Below are positions 35,064 to 47,229 of a stretch of DNA of 64,000 nt, piece after piece. The DNA comes from Thelephora terrestris. Taxonomy: Eukaryota > Basidiomycota > Agaricomycetes > Thelephorales > Thelephoraceae. Location of the stretch: positions 62,001 to 126,000 of the forward strand of contig WIUZ02000028.1 in assembly GCA_015956445.1 (NCBI GenBank), in the 5' to 3' direction. Positions within the stretch are counted from its first letter, which is position 1; the number at the start of each line of letters is the position of its first letter. A program made the position numbers and the translations under genes. The notes under the pieces were generated by a model. That model was not told where the DNA came from, searched no databases, and was given only the letters and a program-made list of their open reading frames with translations.

Positions 35064-35781
35064 GGAGGGAAAGCAGAGACGCGTGTTCGAAAGCACGTTG
35101 CCCTCAAGAATGAACTCCTCACGCCTTTTATGTTAACTCCAAAATCAAAAGTAAGTACAGTGGATATGGCTTCAAGCAGATGAGGACAGATATGAACCGG
35201 TTACAAAGTGAGGAATTGAGGTTTGAACGGCTACAGTAAAGGCGCAACATGAGGACAACAGTGGGTCTGGTCAAGCGGTAAAAACAGGGAACCTTGCTGC
35301 CACCTTAGTGTAGAGTGATACAGGGTGTGGACTGACATAAGACAAATGGGAAGCAGAACTAGCTACTTAAGATAAAGCGAGCAAAAAGGAGACAAGGCGG
35401 ATAAAATCGCGGTGGTTCATTTCTCGGGCAAGCGGATCTAGGCCAACCTGGAGGCACGGTGATCCAGCTCGGAGACCGGTCCCTCTGCACTCTCCTGTCC
35501 TGTTTGCACTGGGCGGGGATCATGGTTGACCAGCCTGACCGCTGAACGGGGGGTAATCCCTGTTGCGAGCAGCCAGTCATGCTATTGTCAGATGGCAGAG
35601 AAGTGGGATTTGGCACAGATGCCATCATGGTCATCGAATGAGAGGCGTGATGGAGCGAAGCGAGCTCACTGAAACGGGCAGAAGAGAACCTGGAAAGCCA
35701 TGAATAAGGAAGGGGGTGAAGTGATAATTGGGGGTCAAATGCTTGGACGGGTTCATTGAAATAAGGGGTCGATCCGAGTGA
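35064..35781. other. Region upstream of the KDZ gene, no gene supported
   Basis: This should hold the KDZ promoter and perhaps that element's terminus, but I cannot point to a terminal repeat. Open frames here are short and lack coding character. The 3' part (35400-35781) runs up to TGA, the duplicated target of P2. Confidence 0.4.
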
Positions 35782-36542
35782 CACTGGGGGCAAGGGGTCA
35801 CTTACCCAGCGATTACATTGTGATTACATTGTGATTTTTTAGACAATGTGTCCAGCCTGTGGCCAGGAGTTACATGTTGAGTTCTTTTACAAAGTACCCA
35901 TCAATGTGACTACAATGTGGCCAGTGGGTCCATCTTGATCACTTTCACAAAGTACCCATCAATTCTATCACAATGTGCCCTGTGGGTCCATGCAGGATAC
36001 ATTTTAAAAGTATCCATCAAAGTGGCCACTGGGCACTTTGTGAAAGAAACCCTTGGTTTCTTTCACAATTTTGTTCACAATGTATCCTACTGGGTGCCTG
36101 AGCCACTCATTGAGAGTTCTTTCAAAAAGTGCCCAGCAATGCAACCACAATGTCCCCAGGGGGTTCTTCTCAGTGTTTTCACAATGAACTCTCAATGTGG
36201 TTGGATTTCACAACAAAATTTCAAAGAAACCATTGAGATCTGGTTGAAAACTTTGTGGACACATTGCTGGATACTTTGTGAAAGAACTCACAATGAGTGG
36301 CTCAGGTGTATGCTGGACACATTGTAAGCAAAATTGTGAAAGAACACAGGGGTTCCTTTCACAAAGTGCCCAGTGGCCACTTTGATGGATACTTTTACAA
36401 TGTATCCTGCATGGACCCACAGGGCACATTGTGATCGAATTGATGGGTACTTTGTGAAAGTGATCAAGATGAACACATTGTCTAAAAAATCACAATGTAA
36501 TCACAATGTAATCGCTGGGTAAGTGACCCCTTGCCCCCAGTG
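35782..36542. mobile_element. Palindrome P2 (761 bp), CACTGGGG family
   Basis: Ends CACTGGGGGCAAGGGG and its complement. The duplication is TGA (35779-35781, 36543-36545). The arms reiterate ACAATGTG and TTTCACAAAGT motifs. It lies at the left edge of the ~155-bp satellite array. Confidence 0.9.
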
Positions 36543-37418
36543 TGAGGGAGAGTGGTAGTGACATGTTCGATCACAGAAGAGAGCAACGTGGGCGATACGC
36601 ACAAACCAGGCCACGAAATAACTATAGCCTGAGAGCCACGGTTTAGTGAGGTGCGACGATACCAATTTGGGAGGGTTTTGAAGTGTGGGTGGCGGGGAAT
36701 GGAGGATTTGTCCAGTCACAGGGGTGAGTGATATGGGCGGCACACGCAAAACGAGGCTGTAAACTAATAATATATTATGAGCTACGGTAGATTGAAGTCT
36801 GAAAAAACCATTTGCGAAGGGTTTCAAGGTGTGAGTGGTGTGGAATGGAGGGGGAGGTGACACACCTGATCACCAAAGGGAGGTACATGGGTTATACGTG
36901 CGGAACCGGGCTATAAAATGATGATAACCTGAAAGCCACAGTTTTGTAGGGTCCAACGGTACAAGTTTGGAGGGTTTCGGAGTGTGGGTGGTGTGGAATG
37001 GAGGATGGTGGGGGTGAATCGCCCAATCACAAAAGTGAGTAACGTAGGCCATGCACGCAAAATGACACTGTGAACCAGTAATATATTGGGGGCGACGCTT
37101 TATTGGTGTCTTAAACAGACAATCGCGAGGGGTTTCGAGGTGCTGGTGGTTGTGGAATGGAGGAGGGCGGGATGATGTGTCCGACTGCGAGAGTGAGTAG
37201 TGCGGGCGATACACGCAGACCGAGGCCACAGAGTGAGGATAGCATGAGGACTACAGTCGGTTGCAGTCCAACGAAACTGATTGCAAAGGGTTCCGATGTA
37301 TGGGTGGTCGTGGAATGAGGGTGGGTGGCGGTGACGTGTCCAATCATGAAAGGGGGCAACGTGGACGATATGCACAAGCCCAGGCCACAAAATAACGATG
37401 ACCTAAGAGCCACGGTCT

Positions 37419-39048
37419 TGTTGAGCAGGTAGAGTATAATACTATACTACTACATAGCGTACCCTAAGTCTTACCTGAAGGGGAGAGCTTTATAGTTGCT
37501 AGTGGGGGAGAGAGAGAGAGAAGCGATTGATTTATCTATCTACACATGAGGGGTATATATATCTATCTACTCTATTGACGTCACAACTGTATAGCGTGAC
37601 TGATGCAGGGTCCGTGTGGCGGCTTAAGGCACGCGCGCGTCATACCGATCGATCGGATCACTGATGTGATACCGTCCCTTTGGGTCACTTATCCAGCGCT
37701 CTCCAGCATTGGCTCTCGCACGAAGCGGTGGAGCCGGTTGACCCGTTGCCGGGAACAGACCTCTGGTTCACACTGGGGGCAGAGGTTGGTTTACTGAGTC
37801 AGTAAACTGTGAGTAAATCACAAGTAAATGGAAAAAGAACCTAGCAAAATACTTGCCTGGCAAGCACAAAGCAAATTCACAATTTACTGAGCCAATTTAC
37901 CTGCAATTTACTGGGTCATGTGACCACAGTTTCCCCATTAGGTAAACCTCGGAAAAATTCACAATTTACTGAATAAATTTACCTGCAATTTACTGAGCCA
38001 CTTGCCCAATCAGTATGTTTTTAATTTGCTGAGTGGTTTGATCATGGTTTACTGAACTCAGTAAACTGGAAAAAAACCAAACTGGTTTACTGACAACATT
38101 CCTGATTGGTCAATTCTAAAAATAACCGAAAATTTACCTGGACGTGTCATTGTCAGTAAACTGCAAGTTTTCTTTCAGTAAATTGGAAATACACGTCAGG
38201 TAAACTGGGAAAACACGTAATGATTTGATCGTGGTTTACTGGACTCAGTAAATCAGAAAAAAACCTAACCGGTTTACTGACGATGTACCTGATTGGCTAA
38301 TTTGAAAATTTACCAGGACGTGTCTTTATCAGTAAACTGCAAGTTTTCTTTCAGTAAATCACAATTACACGTAAAGTAAACCAGAAAACACGTAAACTTT
38401 GGATTTACTTGCAGTTTGCACGTGTTTTCTGGTTTACTTTACGTGTAATTGTGATTTACTGAAAGAAAAATTGCAGTTTACTGATAAGGACACGTCCTGG
38501 TAAATTTTCAAATTAGCCAATCAGGTACATCGTCAGTAAACCGGTTAGGTTTTTTTCTGATTTACTGAGTCCAGTAAACCATGATCAAATTGTCACGTGT
38601 TTTCCCAGTTTACCTGACGTGTATTTCCAATTTACTGAAAGAAAACTTGTAGTTTACTGACAATGACACGTCCAGGTAAGTTTTCGGTTATTTTTAGAAT
38701 TGACCAATCGGGAATATTGTCAGTAAACCAGTTTGGTTTTTTTCCAGTTTACTGAGTCCAGTAAACCATGATCAAACCACTCAGCAAATTAAAAACATAC
38801 TGATTGGGCAAGTGGCTCAGTAAATTGCAGGTAAATTTATTCAGTAAATTGTGAATTTTTCCGAGGTTTACCTAATGGGGAAACTGTGGTCACATGACCC
38901 AGTAAATTGCAGGTAAATTGGCTCAGTAAATTGTGAATTTGCTTTGTGCTTGCCAGGCAAGTATTTTGCTAGGTTCTTTTTCCATTTCCTTGCAATTTAC
39001 TCACAGTTTACTGACTCAGTAAACCAACCCCTGCCCCCAGTGTCAACA
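37419..39048 (-). mobile_element. Solo LTR S2 (inverted), split by palindrome P3
   Basis: Inverted copy of S1. It starts TGTTGAGCAGG at 37419 and ends TCAACA at 39048, with perfect 5-bp duplications GGTCT (37414-37418, 39049-39053). P3 (37771-39042) is inserted six bases from the end of the LTR. The LTR itself is about 358 bp and carries a small insertion of TATATATCTATC-type repeats relative to S1. Confidence 0.9.
37771..39042. mobile_element. Palindrome P3 (1272 bp), CACTGGGG family
   Basis: Ends CACTGGGGGCAGAGG and CCTGCCCCCAGTG, duplication TCA (37768-37770, 39043-39045), centre near 38405. The arms reiterate TTTACTGA and CAGTAAACTG motifs very densely. It differs from the other palindromes in its interior, but the terminus places it in the same family. 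Confidence 0.9.
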
Positions 39049-39530
39049 GGTCTAGCAGGGTCCAGCGATACCGATTTGATGGAATTTCGAAGCACGATTG
39101 GTGTGGAATGGAGGAGGATGGTCGAGCGCAGTCCAAAGAAACCAATCGCGAAGGTTTTTGAACGGCAGGTGGCTGTCAAACAAAGGAGGGTGGTAGTGAT
39201 GTGTCCGATCACATACAGGGGTAACATGGGTGATACACGCAAAACCAGACAACAAAATAACAATATTCTGGGGGCCACGGTCAACTGGAGTTCAATGATA
39301 TTGATTGGGAAGAGTTTCGGAGCGCGAGTGGGGTGGAATGGAGGAGGGTGGAGGCGATGCGCCTGATCATAAAAGGGAATAGCGTAGTTGATACATACAG
39401 AACCGGGCCAAAAACTGATGATATCCCGAAGGCCACAGGTTAGTATAGTCCAACGATACCGATTGCGAAGGGTTTCGAAGGGCAGGTGGTTGTGAAAAGA
39501 GGGAGAGACGGGGCGACACATTGATCATGA

Positions 39531-40258
39531 AAGCAGGGATTGTGGATGACCAGTGGAAAATCGGACCACCGGATATCGATATTGCAGAGAAAGCAAGAGG
39601 GCGTGGTGCATGGGTGACAGTTTTGGGCAATTTTCTGGTGCGTGTCGCCACAGGGAGGGGAAGGAGGTTGATCACTAAAACCAAATTTCTCAGCAAACGG
39701 CTCGCGATCCGAGTAGATAAAGCCCAAAAACCGAAAGAGGGGGAGGAAACGGCCCTTACCATGCTCAAAATATATAAAGGGGACCAGCGGATGGCGAGTA
39801 AAAGGGGCGAAAGTGGAGAGCCAGCAAGCAGGAGGGAGTGTGCCATGATAAAATCTGGAAAGAAAGTTTCCCACGGATTCAATGCTGGATTAAAATTTTG
39901 AGAAGCTGCATGGCAGACAGGGAACAGCAGGGAAGGCCTGCCAGTAAGCGAGGATCAGAAGAAGCTGCCATAATTAAGAGAAGCTCAATTGTGATTGGCC
40001 AAAGTCAATTTCCCACGGGTGCTGCACCCACCCGAAATTCGTGGCGCGCCCCTGCCACCCCGCCATCAAAGAAGCTTACCATATAAGGAAATCCCTGACC
40101 AGCTCAGCCCGCCCTCGAGATATGACCTAAATGCCCTGAGAGAACCACCCGGCTCTCCCCCAGGACCTACTCACAAAATTTTCGTCAAAAACTCTGGGCA
40201 GGAGCTTCCCACCATTCAACTGTCAGATTTGAACACTATTGTCACGGATTATATGTGA
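39531..40258 (+). other. Possible small gene with TATA promoter, right of the satellite
   Basis: A TATA-like ATATATAAAGGGG lies at about 39768. A frame starts at 39910 (MADREQQGRPASKRG) and stops at 40085. A second open frame reaching 40258 has a plausible coding texture (YKEIPDQLSPPSRYDLNAL, then GQELPTIQLSDLN). No splice joining them is obvious and no family is recognised. It abuts the end of gene D on the other strand. Confidence 0.3.
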
Positions 40259-42034
40259 GAATTGGTAACCACAGCTGCGAGTGCTCCACCCCACTGACAG
40301 CTTCAGGTCCGTCTGCGACGGCGGTATCCTCTTCACGACTACCTTGGAGTTTGCTGTAGTACCCACGACGCATGAGGGACGCCTCAACGAAGTCTGCGAT
40401 CTGTTCCTCCAGCTGTAGGACCCTGTCGCGCAACCTCCTGACCTGGGTGCTAGTCAGCATACCTGCCTTGCCCGGAGGACCAGGAACTCACATAGCAGCC
40501 ACAAGCCTCGCCCTCCCCGGAGTAGTGTTGATCCATCTCCCCCACTAGTCGCTCCAGCACGTCCACACGGTTCCTCAAGTTGGCGTTGAGAGAACGGTTC
40601 TCACTGGGGGCAAGGGGTCAAATACCCAGTGGGTACATGCTGAATACATTGTGATCACAGTCAAAAAGTGATCACAATGTGCCCAGTGGGGAAAATTTGA
40701 ATACATTCAAAATGTACCTGGCCATGTGAACCCAATGTGCCAAGTGGGCACATTTTGATTGCGATCACAATGTACCCATCAATGTGGTCTCAATGTGCCC
40801 ACTGGGGACATTTTGATTGCGATCACAATGTACACATCAATGTGATCTCAATGTGCCTGCTGTGCACATTTTGATTGTGATCACAATGTTCCCATCAATG
40901 TGTTCTCAATGTACCCAGCTCATTACATAATAGTTTCTTTCACAATGTTGTCCACAATGTGTCCAGCATGTGGCTGAGCCACTCATTCAAAATTCTTTCA
41001 CAAAGTATCCAGTGATGTGTCTAGAATGTGTACAGCCATACACATAGTGATTTCTTTGAAAGTTCATGATGAAATTGAACAATATTGTGATTACATTGTG
41101 ATTACTTCAAAAAGAACCCCCTGGGGACATTATGGACACATCACTGAATAATCTTTGAAAGAATTTTGAATGAGTGGCTCAGCCACATGCTGGACACATT
41201 GTGGACAACATTGTGAAAGAAACTATTATGTAATGAGCTGGGTACATTGGGAACACATTGATGGGAACATTGTGAAAGAAATTAAAATGTGCACAGCAGG
41301 CACATTGAGATCACATTGATGTGTACATTGTGATCGCAATCAAAATGTCCCCAGTGGGCACATTGAGACCACATTGATGGGTACATTGTGATCGCAATCA
41401 AAATGTGCCCACTTGGCACATTGGGTTCACATGGCCAGGTACATTTTGAATGTATTCAAATTTTCCCCACTGGGCACATTGTGATCACTTTTTGACTGTG
41501 ATCACAATGTATTCAGCATGTACCCACTGGGTATTTGACCCCTTGCCCCCAGTGTCTCCCTGACCTGTCAGTCAACAGTTAACGGCATTCAAAGCGCGAC
41601 CGGTCCCGGGAACGTACCAGGTTTTCAAGCCCCTCCTGGCGTCTCATGAGTTCGTTCGCAATCATGGCGGTATAACGAACGGCCTGTCGCGTTGCGATGC
41701 TCTCACGGACGTCTCCCGACATCCCGTCAGCTGCGAGACCCATCTCTAGGAGGCGCCTCTAAACCCTGTCCTCCCCCAGATGGCCTGGGCGGCTTTGATC
41801 GTCCTCGATAGCCCTGATAGCAAATCCGAAGAGAGCATCTGAGCTCGTGGCCCTCTCCAAGGCATCGCGATCCCCACCCTTGCTCCGGACGCGTTCCACA
41901 ATGTCTGCAAGGGTGATGGCGAAAAAGCTGACCCCTGGACGATCTGATCAGTAGGAGGGTCACGAGCTTCGAGGCTGTTTATCCACACAGGATTGTCGCC
42001 TTCAGTGAGATAGCGGTTCCAGATGAGAGGCATT
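40242..42034 (-). pseudogene. Gene D: spliced coiled-coil protein related in layout to the A and C genes, split by P4
   Basis: Starting at 42034 (MPLIWNRYLTEGDNPVWINS) on the minus strand, coding texture continues through FAITLADIVERV and RYTAMIANELMRRQEGLENL. After P4 come ENRSLNANLRNRVDVLERLV and VRRLRDRVLQLEEQIADFVE, a coiled coil, to a stop at 40242. The order of helical region, then coiled coil, then a short acidic tail is that of the genes in units A and C. I cannot find TG...CA ends around it, so whether it belongs to an LTR-like unit is open. It looks degraded: one palindrome insertion plus about one further break. Confidence 0.45.
40602..41554. mobile_element. Palindrome P4 (953 bp), CACTGGGG family
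   Basis: Ends CACTGGGGGCAAGGGGTC and complement, duplication TCT (40599-40601, 41555-41557). The arms reiterate CACATTGTGATC and CCCAGTGGG. It is the same subfamily as P10. It lies in gene D. Confidence 0.9.
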
Positions 42035-42909
42035 CACTAGGGGCGAACCCCAGTTTCCTGGCCCAGGACATTGTAAATACATTGTAAGGAAATGGAAAAT
42101 GTGCCTGGCAATGACCCACCTGGTACATCATAAATACATTCAAAATGTCCAGGCCAATTTCCTTAGAGTGTTGCCAGCACAAGAAATGCTCAGTACATTC
42201 ATGGTATTCCTGGTCATGTGATCTCAGTGTTCCCATTAGGTAATCCATGGGAACATCATGAATTTTCCCAAAGAAATACCCATGATGTCCCTGAGTGGCT
42301 CATTGAAAGAAAACTGTCAGTGTGCTGAATTTTATTCCTTTTTGAACCATTTTCACACCCAACTTCCGCCCACTTTCCTTACCTATACCCCTTTCCTATC
42401 TTATCATTTCCCTTATCACGACTCACACGTCATCAAGAAACACAGACAAGGCACAGATGATATTACAGCGGGCGAACCCGCAACGAAGACACAAGACGAA
42501 TGGCCAACGGAGTTGAATCCGCACCGACCCTATGGACAGAGACTACCGTGCATCGACCCTAGTCGTCAAGACCTAGTCTGCCGGTACTCCTCAGCACTGG
42601 CAACCTCCTCCTCCGTCCCCTCCAAGGCACTCTCGACAACTTCCTTGTCGACCATCTCGACGACCCGAGCTTCCTCCAGACGATGAGCTACGGCCAGCTG
42701 AACCTCGGCGCGCAGGCGGTTCCTCGCTGAACCGACCGTAGTCTGATCCAGAGTCCTCTGGACTGACCAACCCTCCACTCTCTCGGTCAGTTGAGCCACC
42801 AGGCGAACGGCCTCCGCTGCACGCTGGACCGACAAGAGCATAAGGTTGGTTAAGCCGTTCACGTCGACGGACTCCACCGGAATCAGCTCGCCGCGATCCA
42901 GGCGACACT

Positions 42910-43440
42910 CACTGGGGGCAAGGGGACCTGGAAACGAGTGCTTACATGCTGAGAACATTGTGAGACCAGGTGCACTTTTCTCACAATTTTCCCACTGACT
43001 ACAGATGAGAAGCATCTCAAATGTTCCCTTGACCTGAAATCCAAATGTTTAAGCCGACAACATTCAGAATGTTTCCAGAAAATGTTCTCCAAAATGTTCT
43101 ATGATGTGCCCAGTGGGAACATCTTAAATGTATTCTAAATATCAGAGAACATTTCAATAGCTTTTTAAATGCCAGAGAACATTTCAATTGTTTCTCAAAA
43201 AATCAAAGAACATGTCCATAACATCGCAGTATCATTTTGCCTGCGTGTGAGAAAAATTGCAATAACATTCTTTGGAAACATTTTGATTGTTACCAGTGGA
43301 AAAGTTTTGGTCACATACCAAGAGAACATTTGAAATGTTTCCCATCTGTAATTGGTGGTAACATTGTGAGAAAAGTGCACCTGGTCTCACAATGTTTTCA
43401 GCATGTAAGCACTTGTTTCCAGGTCCCCTTGCCCCCAGTG
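42910..43440. mobile_element. Palindrome P6 (531 bp), CACTGGGG family
   Basis: Ends CACTGGGGGCAAGGGGACC and complement, duplication ACT (42907-42909, 43441-43443). The arms reiterate GAACATTTC and AAATGTTC motifs. Same terminus and first motif as P9. Confidence 0.9.
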
Positions 43441-44733
43441 ACTGCAACATCGTCGCATCGGAATAGGACGGTGGACTCGATGTCTCCACCCTGGCGGACA
43501 GCGTCAGGATTACTGGGACGCATGCGGTGGGCTGGACGAAGTGCTCCATGATAAGGAACCCATCGACGAGCACGGATAGAACGTTGCCCACGCACCGGCG
43601 AGATCGACGGAGGCGGAATCGGAACAGCCACCTCGTTCTCCCCCGCATACTCCAACTCCGGAGAACTACTAACCGGGTTGACCGCGGTCTCCTCGGACGT
43701 CTCACGGACGACCTCCTCCCCGCCATCGGTACGCGCCGGCGTACGGTACGGACCATCTGAGGCTAAAAAGGATGTCAGTGGACAAGCCAAATATGTCAAC
43801 CGACATCCCGACCTATTGGGGAAGCCATCCGATCCGGAATTGACTCGTCATCAGACTCATCGCGAACTGCAGCCACCGAACGAGTACGACAGTGGCAGAG
43901 TCGTTCGCTCATCGACTCAACCCGAGCGCCCAGCAACGGCAAGGCGTCATCCAACGTGTCAACCTAGAAGTGGCGTGAGCTCTCTTGGATGAAGACCAGG
44001 AGAAGTCGCACCAACCTTGGTATCCAGCTCATTCAGAGCCCTTCTATGACGGTTGAGCCGTCGGTCGACCTCGATCAAGTCCCGCTGAATGGTATCGTCC
44101 CTCTCCTTCAAAGATTCGACCAGTCGGTTGTGCTCTTCGCGCATCGCCAGCATCTCGCTCTCAAACGTTACACGAAGCGTATCGTTCATTAGGAGCAGCG
44201 TCTTCTTCATGTCCAACGCTTCCGAGTACATCCTACGGGCATCGTCCTTCGCTTCCTTCACCTCACGTTTCAGCCGCTCATTCTACAAGTCCATCAGTGT
44301 TATCCCACAAGCGGGATGCACAGACCGACTCACCGCTTTCTGTTCCGTCCTCAATAGGAACCAAAGGCGGTGACCCACGGCAGCTGTGTAGTGTTGAGAA
44401 CGCGTCGCTCCAGGCCACCTTCCTTCCCCGTTCCCCAAGTCGTAGATTCCCATCCGCAGAAGCCCCCACAACGACGAAGCCACCGGAGTCTCATACGGCA
44501 TGCGTAACTCAGTATTGAACGTTACCCCACGCATCGACTCCTGCAGCTTGTGGTTGATCAAGTTGTGGTACCACAACTCATCGTCCATGGTCAGGTAGCT
44601 GGGAGGCTTGGCGATCGTCGCCTCCAGTTGACGAGCATCCACCTTGTCAGCAGCCGCGAAGATCTACAAATGCGATGTCAGTTGTTGCCAGCAAACGGCG
44701 ACACGTGACGTCGCACCTCGCGATAACTTGGAT

Positions 44734-46170
44734 CAGTAGTCCTTATTAAAAACATTAATGTTTTAGGAGTTTTTGTCACAAATTTGAATGATTTTTCTCA
44801 TGAGTTTTTGAATGGCCTGAGGGGGGATATTTTACTCATAAAGTTTTAATGGAAATTATGGGGGGGACTGGGACCCAGCTTACTGGGCACTGGTGCTCCC
44901 AATTAGGCAGGTGCCGACAGTGTGGGTGGCCTGGGAGAGTGGATTGCTTATATAATAAAAATTAAAAAATTCAGGAAAATTCCAGAAAATTCCCACGGGT
45001 GTCAGGGAGGGCAGAAAATGAAAAATGGACTGTGGGAATTTCCGATCAAAATTTCCCAAAAAGGAAATTTTTGATGGCTTACATAAGCAACTCAAAAATG
45101 ATTTTGATATTGAATTTCCTTTTTGGGAAATTTTGATGGCTGACATAAGCAGGTCATGTGACTGAAAAAAGTGGGTGTTGCTTATGTAATCAGGTCATGT
45201 GACCGACCAAAAAAGGAAAGTTTTGATGGCTTACATAAGCATCTCAAAAATGCTTTTGGAGGGGTCTTTCCTAAAAAAGAATTTCCTTTTTAGAAAATAT
45301 TTGATGGATTACCAAAAAAGGAAAATTTGATGACTTACATAAGCAGCTCAAAAATGCTTTTGGAGGGGTCTTTCCTAAAAAAGAATTTCCTTTTTAGGAA
45401 AGAGTTTCCAAAAAAGGAAGTTTTGATGGCTTACATAAGCAACTCAAAAATGATTCTGGCAAAAATTACCAAAAAAGGAAATTATATGCTAGAAAACTCG
45501 GAAAAATGCCAGAAAAATCCTAAAAAATACTGAAAAAATTCCCACACGTCTAGAAAGTGCCCAAAATGGTAAATTATTCCCAGAAATATTCAAAAAATTG
45601 TTTTTCTGGCTGGAAAAATCAGGAAAAAATTCCAAAAATTCCAGAGTATAGATAAATATTTTATAAAAATTATTCCAATTTTTTTGGTCCATTGAATAGC
45701 CCATAATTTCAATATTAATATATTTTTTGCCCAAAAAATTCATAAAAATCTCCAAAAAATAGATAAAAATAGGAAAATACAAATATATCTGTAATATTCA
45801 TTATATCATGAAGTACAGACCAGTTTGTGGTCATAAACTAGCCCTAAACCTAGTCCTGGACCTAACCTAACCTAACCTAGCCTAACCTTAACTCTAACCC
45901 TAACCTAGCCTAACCCTAACTCTAACCCTAACCTAGACCTAAACCTACACCTAACCTAAACCTAAACCTAACCTAACCTAACCTGACCTAACCTAACCTA
46001 ACCTAACCTAACCTAACCTAACCTAACCTAACCTAACCTAACCCCAAACCTAACCTGCCCTAAACCCAGCCTGCCCCAAACCTATCCTAGCACCAAACCT
46101 AAACCTAAACCTAAACCTAACCTGCCCTAAACCTAACTCTGACCTGGCCTAGTTCAGCCTTATCTTATCT

Positions 46171-46201
<31 letters not shown>

Positions 46202-47198
46202 TCTTATTCTGTCTTACCTACCCTAGACCCAACCTAACCTGACATAGTCAACTTAACCTGGTCCACCACAGATCACCCAACCTAACCTAAAGTGGTCTAC
46301 CTGACCTAGACTGATGCAACTTGAGTTTATCTCTTCTAATCAGCTGTTATCCTATCTGGCCTTAATCTAAATACCGTAGCTAACCAACATCTAACCCAAC
46401 CTCACCTGGCTCACCAGCAAGTAACTGGGCTACAGGAACACACCGTGAGCTGCACCATCCCATATCCTATATCCAACTGTCACTCAAACACAAGAACTGT
46501 GGTGGACCTACAAGTTAGTGGACCCATAAGCCCACAGACCCACAAGTATAGGCTGTTCACTCAGTGGAAACATCTGTTATCCATCCTCACTCACGTACCA
46601 CCCTCACCCTGTGTTCTGTGCCAGACTGCAACTTCACCACAGCTCATGTTCAGCCACCTAGCTAAACCCATGTACAATCAGGTCTACAAATCCATGGATC
46701 CATAACAAGTAGTCTATCACCCTGACTTGCAGGTTCAGCTAGGTGGCTGAACATGAGCTGTGGTGAAGTTGCAGTCTGGCACAGAACACAGGGTGAGGGT
46801 GGTACGTGAGTGAGGATGGATAACAGATGTTTCCACTGAGTGAACAGCCTATACTTGTGGGTCTGTGGGCTTATGGGTCCACTAACTTGTAGGTCCACCA
46901 CAGTTCTTGTGTTTGAGTGACAGTTGGATATAGGATATGGGATGGTGCAGCTCACGGTGTGTTCCTGTAGCCCAGTTACTTGCTGGTGAGCCAGGTGAGG
47001 TTGGGTTAGATGTTGGTTAGCTACGGTATTTAGATTAAGGCCAGATAGGATAACAGCTGATTAGAAGAGATAAACTCAAGTTGCATCAGTCTAGGTCAGG
47101 TAGACCACTTTAGGTTAGGTTGGGTGATCTGTGGTGGACCAGGTTAAGTTGACTATGTCAGGTTAGGTTGGGTCTAGGGTAGGTAAGACAGAATAAGA

Positions 47199-47229
<31 letters not shown>

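Larger units (their letters stand above)
36543..39530. repeat. Degenerate ~155-bp tandem repeat array (satellite), interrupted
   Basis: A core of GGTGTGGAATGGAGGA type recurs at about 36695, 36841, 36994, 37153 and 37311, then after the insertions at 39104, 39334 and 39490, giving spacings of 146-161 bases. Each unit also holds a CGATACACGCA-like and a GCCACGGT-like segment. The array is split by solo LTR S2 with P3 inside it (37419-39048). Proline-rich frames on the minus strand are by-products of the repeat. Confidence 0.75.

Noticed and set aside
36501-39882. Proline- and histidine-rich minus-strand ORFs in the satellite
   Set aside because: They recur with the ~155-bp unit in shifting frames, so they are by-products of the repeat.
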